The notes beneath the pieces were generated by a model. That model saw only the letters and a list, made by a program, of their open reading frames with translations. It had not been told where the DNA came from and did no database searches. Source: Pelagibius sp050290145 (GTDB taxonomy: Bacteria > Pseudomonadota > Alphaproteobacteria > Kiloniellales > Kiloniellaceae). From it: a stretch of DNA of 8,089 nucleotides. Below, in pieces: positions 7,252 through 8,089 of this stretch. The translations under genes were made by a program, and so were the position numbers. The first letter of the stretch is position 1; each line of letters opens with the position of its first letter. The stretch lies in contig JBNKHC010000400.1 of NCBI GenBank assembly GCA_050290145.1, positions 1 to 8,089 on the forward strand, given 5' to 3'.

Positions 7252-7357
7252 AAGGCGTGTTTTGGCCGTTGCGTGCGGCCGTGTCTGGCGGTGAACCCGC
7301 CGTTATTGGTTAAAGCTTCGACGATCTTGAAAAATAAGTCAAATGTGACGTCTTGTC

Positions 7358-7374
7358 GGCAATTTTTGCACCAA
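7358..7374 (-). promoter_or_regulatory. Candidate sigma-54 (-24/-12) promoter of the tct operon
   Basis: The minus strand reads TTGGTGCAAAAATTGCC. The invariant GG and GC dinucleotides of sigma-54 promoters are present with exactly 10 nt between them, and TTGG and TTGC match the consensus TTGGCAC-N5-TTGC elements. The mismatches are T and G in place of C and A after the GG, and a final C instead of A/T. It would start transcription near 7348, giving a leader of about 115 nt. Carboxylate uptake genes such as dctA are known to use sigma-54. No enhancer-binding regulator is in the window, and a chance match is possible. Confidence 0.35.
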
Positions 7375-7411
7375 TTGGTCAACCAATATTTGTAGATTGG
7401 CTTTACCAATC
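7370..7411. promoter_or_regulatory. Cluster of ATTGGT palindromes, putative operator
   Basis: Three overlapping or adjacent dyads are visible: ACCAATTGGT (7370-7379, perfect), ATTGGTCAACCAAT (7374-7387, 6-bp arms with a 2-nt spacer), and GATTGGCTTTACCAATC (7395-7411, 6-bp arms with a 5-nt spacer). The centres of the last two are about 22 bp apart, roughly two helical turns. A further single ATTGGT lies at 7305-7310. TGGT/ACCA half-sites occur in operators of FadR-type GntR repressors, although those usually have a 3-nt centre. The first dyad overlaps the -24 side of the candidate sigma-54 promoter, so bound protein could block or stimulate it. Confidence 0.55.
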
Positions 7412-7441
7412 GGCTGTCCCGGGTGAGCCCGCGGCGCCCAG

Positions 7442-7471
7442 CGATCAGATCGGACCAACGATCAGATCGGA
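7442..7471. repeat. Tandem 13-bp direct repeat with inner dyads
   Basis: CGATCAGATCGGA occurs at 7442-7454 and again, identical, at 7459-7471, with the 4-nt spacer CCAA. The period is 17 bp. Each copy contains CGATC-A-GATCG, an 11-bp dyad, and two GATC sites, so four GATC sites fall in 24 bp. It lies 24 nt past the TauE/SafE stop and upstream of the ATTGGT cluster. It could be a second operator or a small tandem duplication. Confidence 0.7.
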
Positions 7472-7495
7472 GAGGTGTGGCTGGCGGCGCGGCGG

Positions 7496-8089
7496 TCAGA
7501 ACAGCCCAAGCAGCTTCACGCCTTCGTAGAGCAGCCGCAAAGCCAGCAGAGAGAGTATCACCGCCAGCACCCTGTGGAAGGTCTGGTCGTTCATCTTCAC
7601 CAGAACGTGCTTGCCGATCACGGTGCCGAGGAAGCCGCTGAGCACCATGGCGATGACCAGGCCGGCATAGGGCCCGTAGTTGAACCCGAGCAGGCCGAAG
7701 GCGACGACCTTGATGGCGTGCTGGGCGACCATGCAGGTGGAGTGGGTGGCGACGTGCTCCAGCCGGCCGAGACGCATCGACTTCACCATGGCCGAGACGA
7801 AGCTGCCGGTGGCGCCGAAGAACATGGTGAGGAAGCTGGAGAAGATGCCGGTGATGATAACCTTGAAGCGTCCGGGCGTGGTGACCACCGGGCCCCAGAC
7901 CGCATAGAGGATGAAGCAGGCCAGCCCGATGTTGAGGATCGCCGGCGGCAGCTGCACGGCGGTCAGCCCGCCGATGCCCGCGCCGATCAGGCTGCCGACG
8001 CAAAAGGGCGCGAGGATCTTCCACTCGACGCCGCGGATCATGATCGCGGCGCGCCCGGCGTTGGAGCCGATCTGCACCACGCCGTGAAT
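7496..8089 (-). CDS. TauE/SafE-family membrane protein, start outside the window
   Basis: The reading frame stays open to the last base of the window (the first codons visible read I-H-G-V-V-Q), so this is the C-terminal 197 residues of a gene that normally encodes about 250. The opening HGVVQIGSNAGRAAIM matches the conserved block after the first membrane segments of TauE/SafE (formerly DUF81) proteins. At least five further hydrophobic segments follow, with the family-like segment around ITGIFSSFLTMFFGATGSF and the duplicated-half pattern. Members are proposed exporters or importers of sulfite, sulfonates and other organic anions; most are uncharacterised. It is separated from tctC by a 262-nt region with its own promoter-like elements, so it may be a separate transcription unit even though the strand is the same. 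The family is secure and the substrate unknown. Confidence 0.9.
   Translation of the reverse strand: MHGVVQIGSNAGRAAIMIRGVEWKILAPFCVGSLIGAGIGGLTAVQLPPAILNIGLACFILYAVWGPVVTTPGRFKVIITGIFSSFLTMFFGATGSFVSAMVKSMRLGRLEHVATHSTCMVAQHAIKVVAFGLLGFNYGPYAGLVIAMVLSGFLGTVIGKHVLVKMNDQTFHRVLAVILSLLALRLLYEGVKLLGLF

Larger units (their letters stand above)
7234..7495 (-). promoter_or_regulatory. Control region and leader upstream of tctC
   Basis: This 262-nt gap separates the TauE/SafE gene from tctC, both on the minus strand. The middle (about 7301-7410) is clearly richer in A+T than the surrounding coding DNA and holds the candidate promoter and operator boxes. The part nearest tctC (7234-7300) is G+C-rich leader with a small inverted repeat GGCCG (7264-7268) / CGGCC (7276-7280). 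The part next to the TauE/SafE stop holds a tandem 13-bp repeat. No convincing intrinsic terminator for the TauE/SafE gene is visible. A TTGACT hexamer (minus, 7337-7342) has no good -10 partner at normal spacing. Confidence 0.6.

Noticed and set aside
7264..7280. GGCCG/CGGCC hairpin in the tctC leader as a riboswitch
   Set aside because: It is only a 5-bp stem with a 7-nt loop and there is no recognisable aptamer core or expression platform around it.
7337..7342. TTGACT on the minus strand as a sigma-70 -35 box for tctC
   Set aside because: At 16-19 nt downstream the candidate hexamers (GAAGCT, AAGCTT, AGCTTT) match TATAAT poorly.
7176..8024. A 282-codon minus-strand frame overlapping tctC, the control region and the TauE/SafE gene
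   Set aside because: It crosses the AT-rich promoter region out of frame with both real genes and its product is Arg/Pro-rich without a domain.
1..8089. Mobile elements, CRISPR, defence genes, tRNA or rRNA
   Set aside because: No transposase, integrase, terminal inverted repeats, spacer-repeat pattern or structural RNA was seen; every long gene belongs to a transport or metabolic family.

Overview
The window is G+C-rich and densely coded, with long spurious open frames opposite the real genes. This is typical of a high-GC proteobacterium. The complete tripartite tricarboxylate transporter (TTT) with a Tat-type binding protein fits Alphaproteobacteria or Beta/Gammaproteobacteria; I cannot place it further. 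I see no rRNA, tRNA, CRISPR array, insertion sequence or integrase.

Layout. (1) At 28-1788 on the plus strand is a complete SulP-family anion permease with a C-terminal STAS domain. (2) Facing it on the minus strand, from 7233 down to 1795, is a five-gene cluster that looks like one operon. In transcription order it is a Tat-exported TctC-like solute-binding protein, the small membrane subunit TctB, the large membrane subunit TctA, a seven-bladed LVIVD beta-propeller protein, and an alpha/beta hydrolase. TctB/TctA and TctA/propeller are separated by 1 and 3 nt, which implies translational coupling. The propeller-hydrolase gap is 37 nt. The TctC-TctB gap is 121 nt and holds two stem-loops, one resembling a weak terminator. 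(3) Upstream of tctC is an AT-rich 262-nt control region. It carries six ATTGGT-type boxes, a sequence with exact sigma-54 spacing (GG-N10-GC), and a tandem 13-bp repeat. (4) At the right edge, on the minus strand, is the C-terminal three quarters of a TauE/SafE-family membrane protein whose start lies outside the window.

How the genes may work together (inference). A TTT system uses a periplasmic binding protein to capture a small, usually carboxylated, compound and a TctA/TctB permease to import it. The two downstream genes encode proteins without signal peptides, so a cytoplasmic hydrolase and propeller could act on the imported compound. The substrate cannot be read from the sequence. The most unusual items are a helix-turn-helix-like insert resembling sigma-70 region 3 inside the beta-propeller protein, and the dense ATTGGT box cluster overlapping the candidate promoter.
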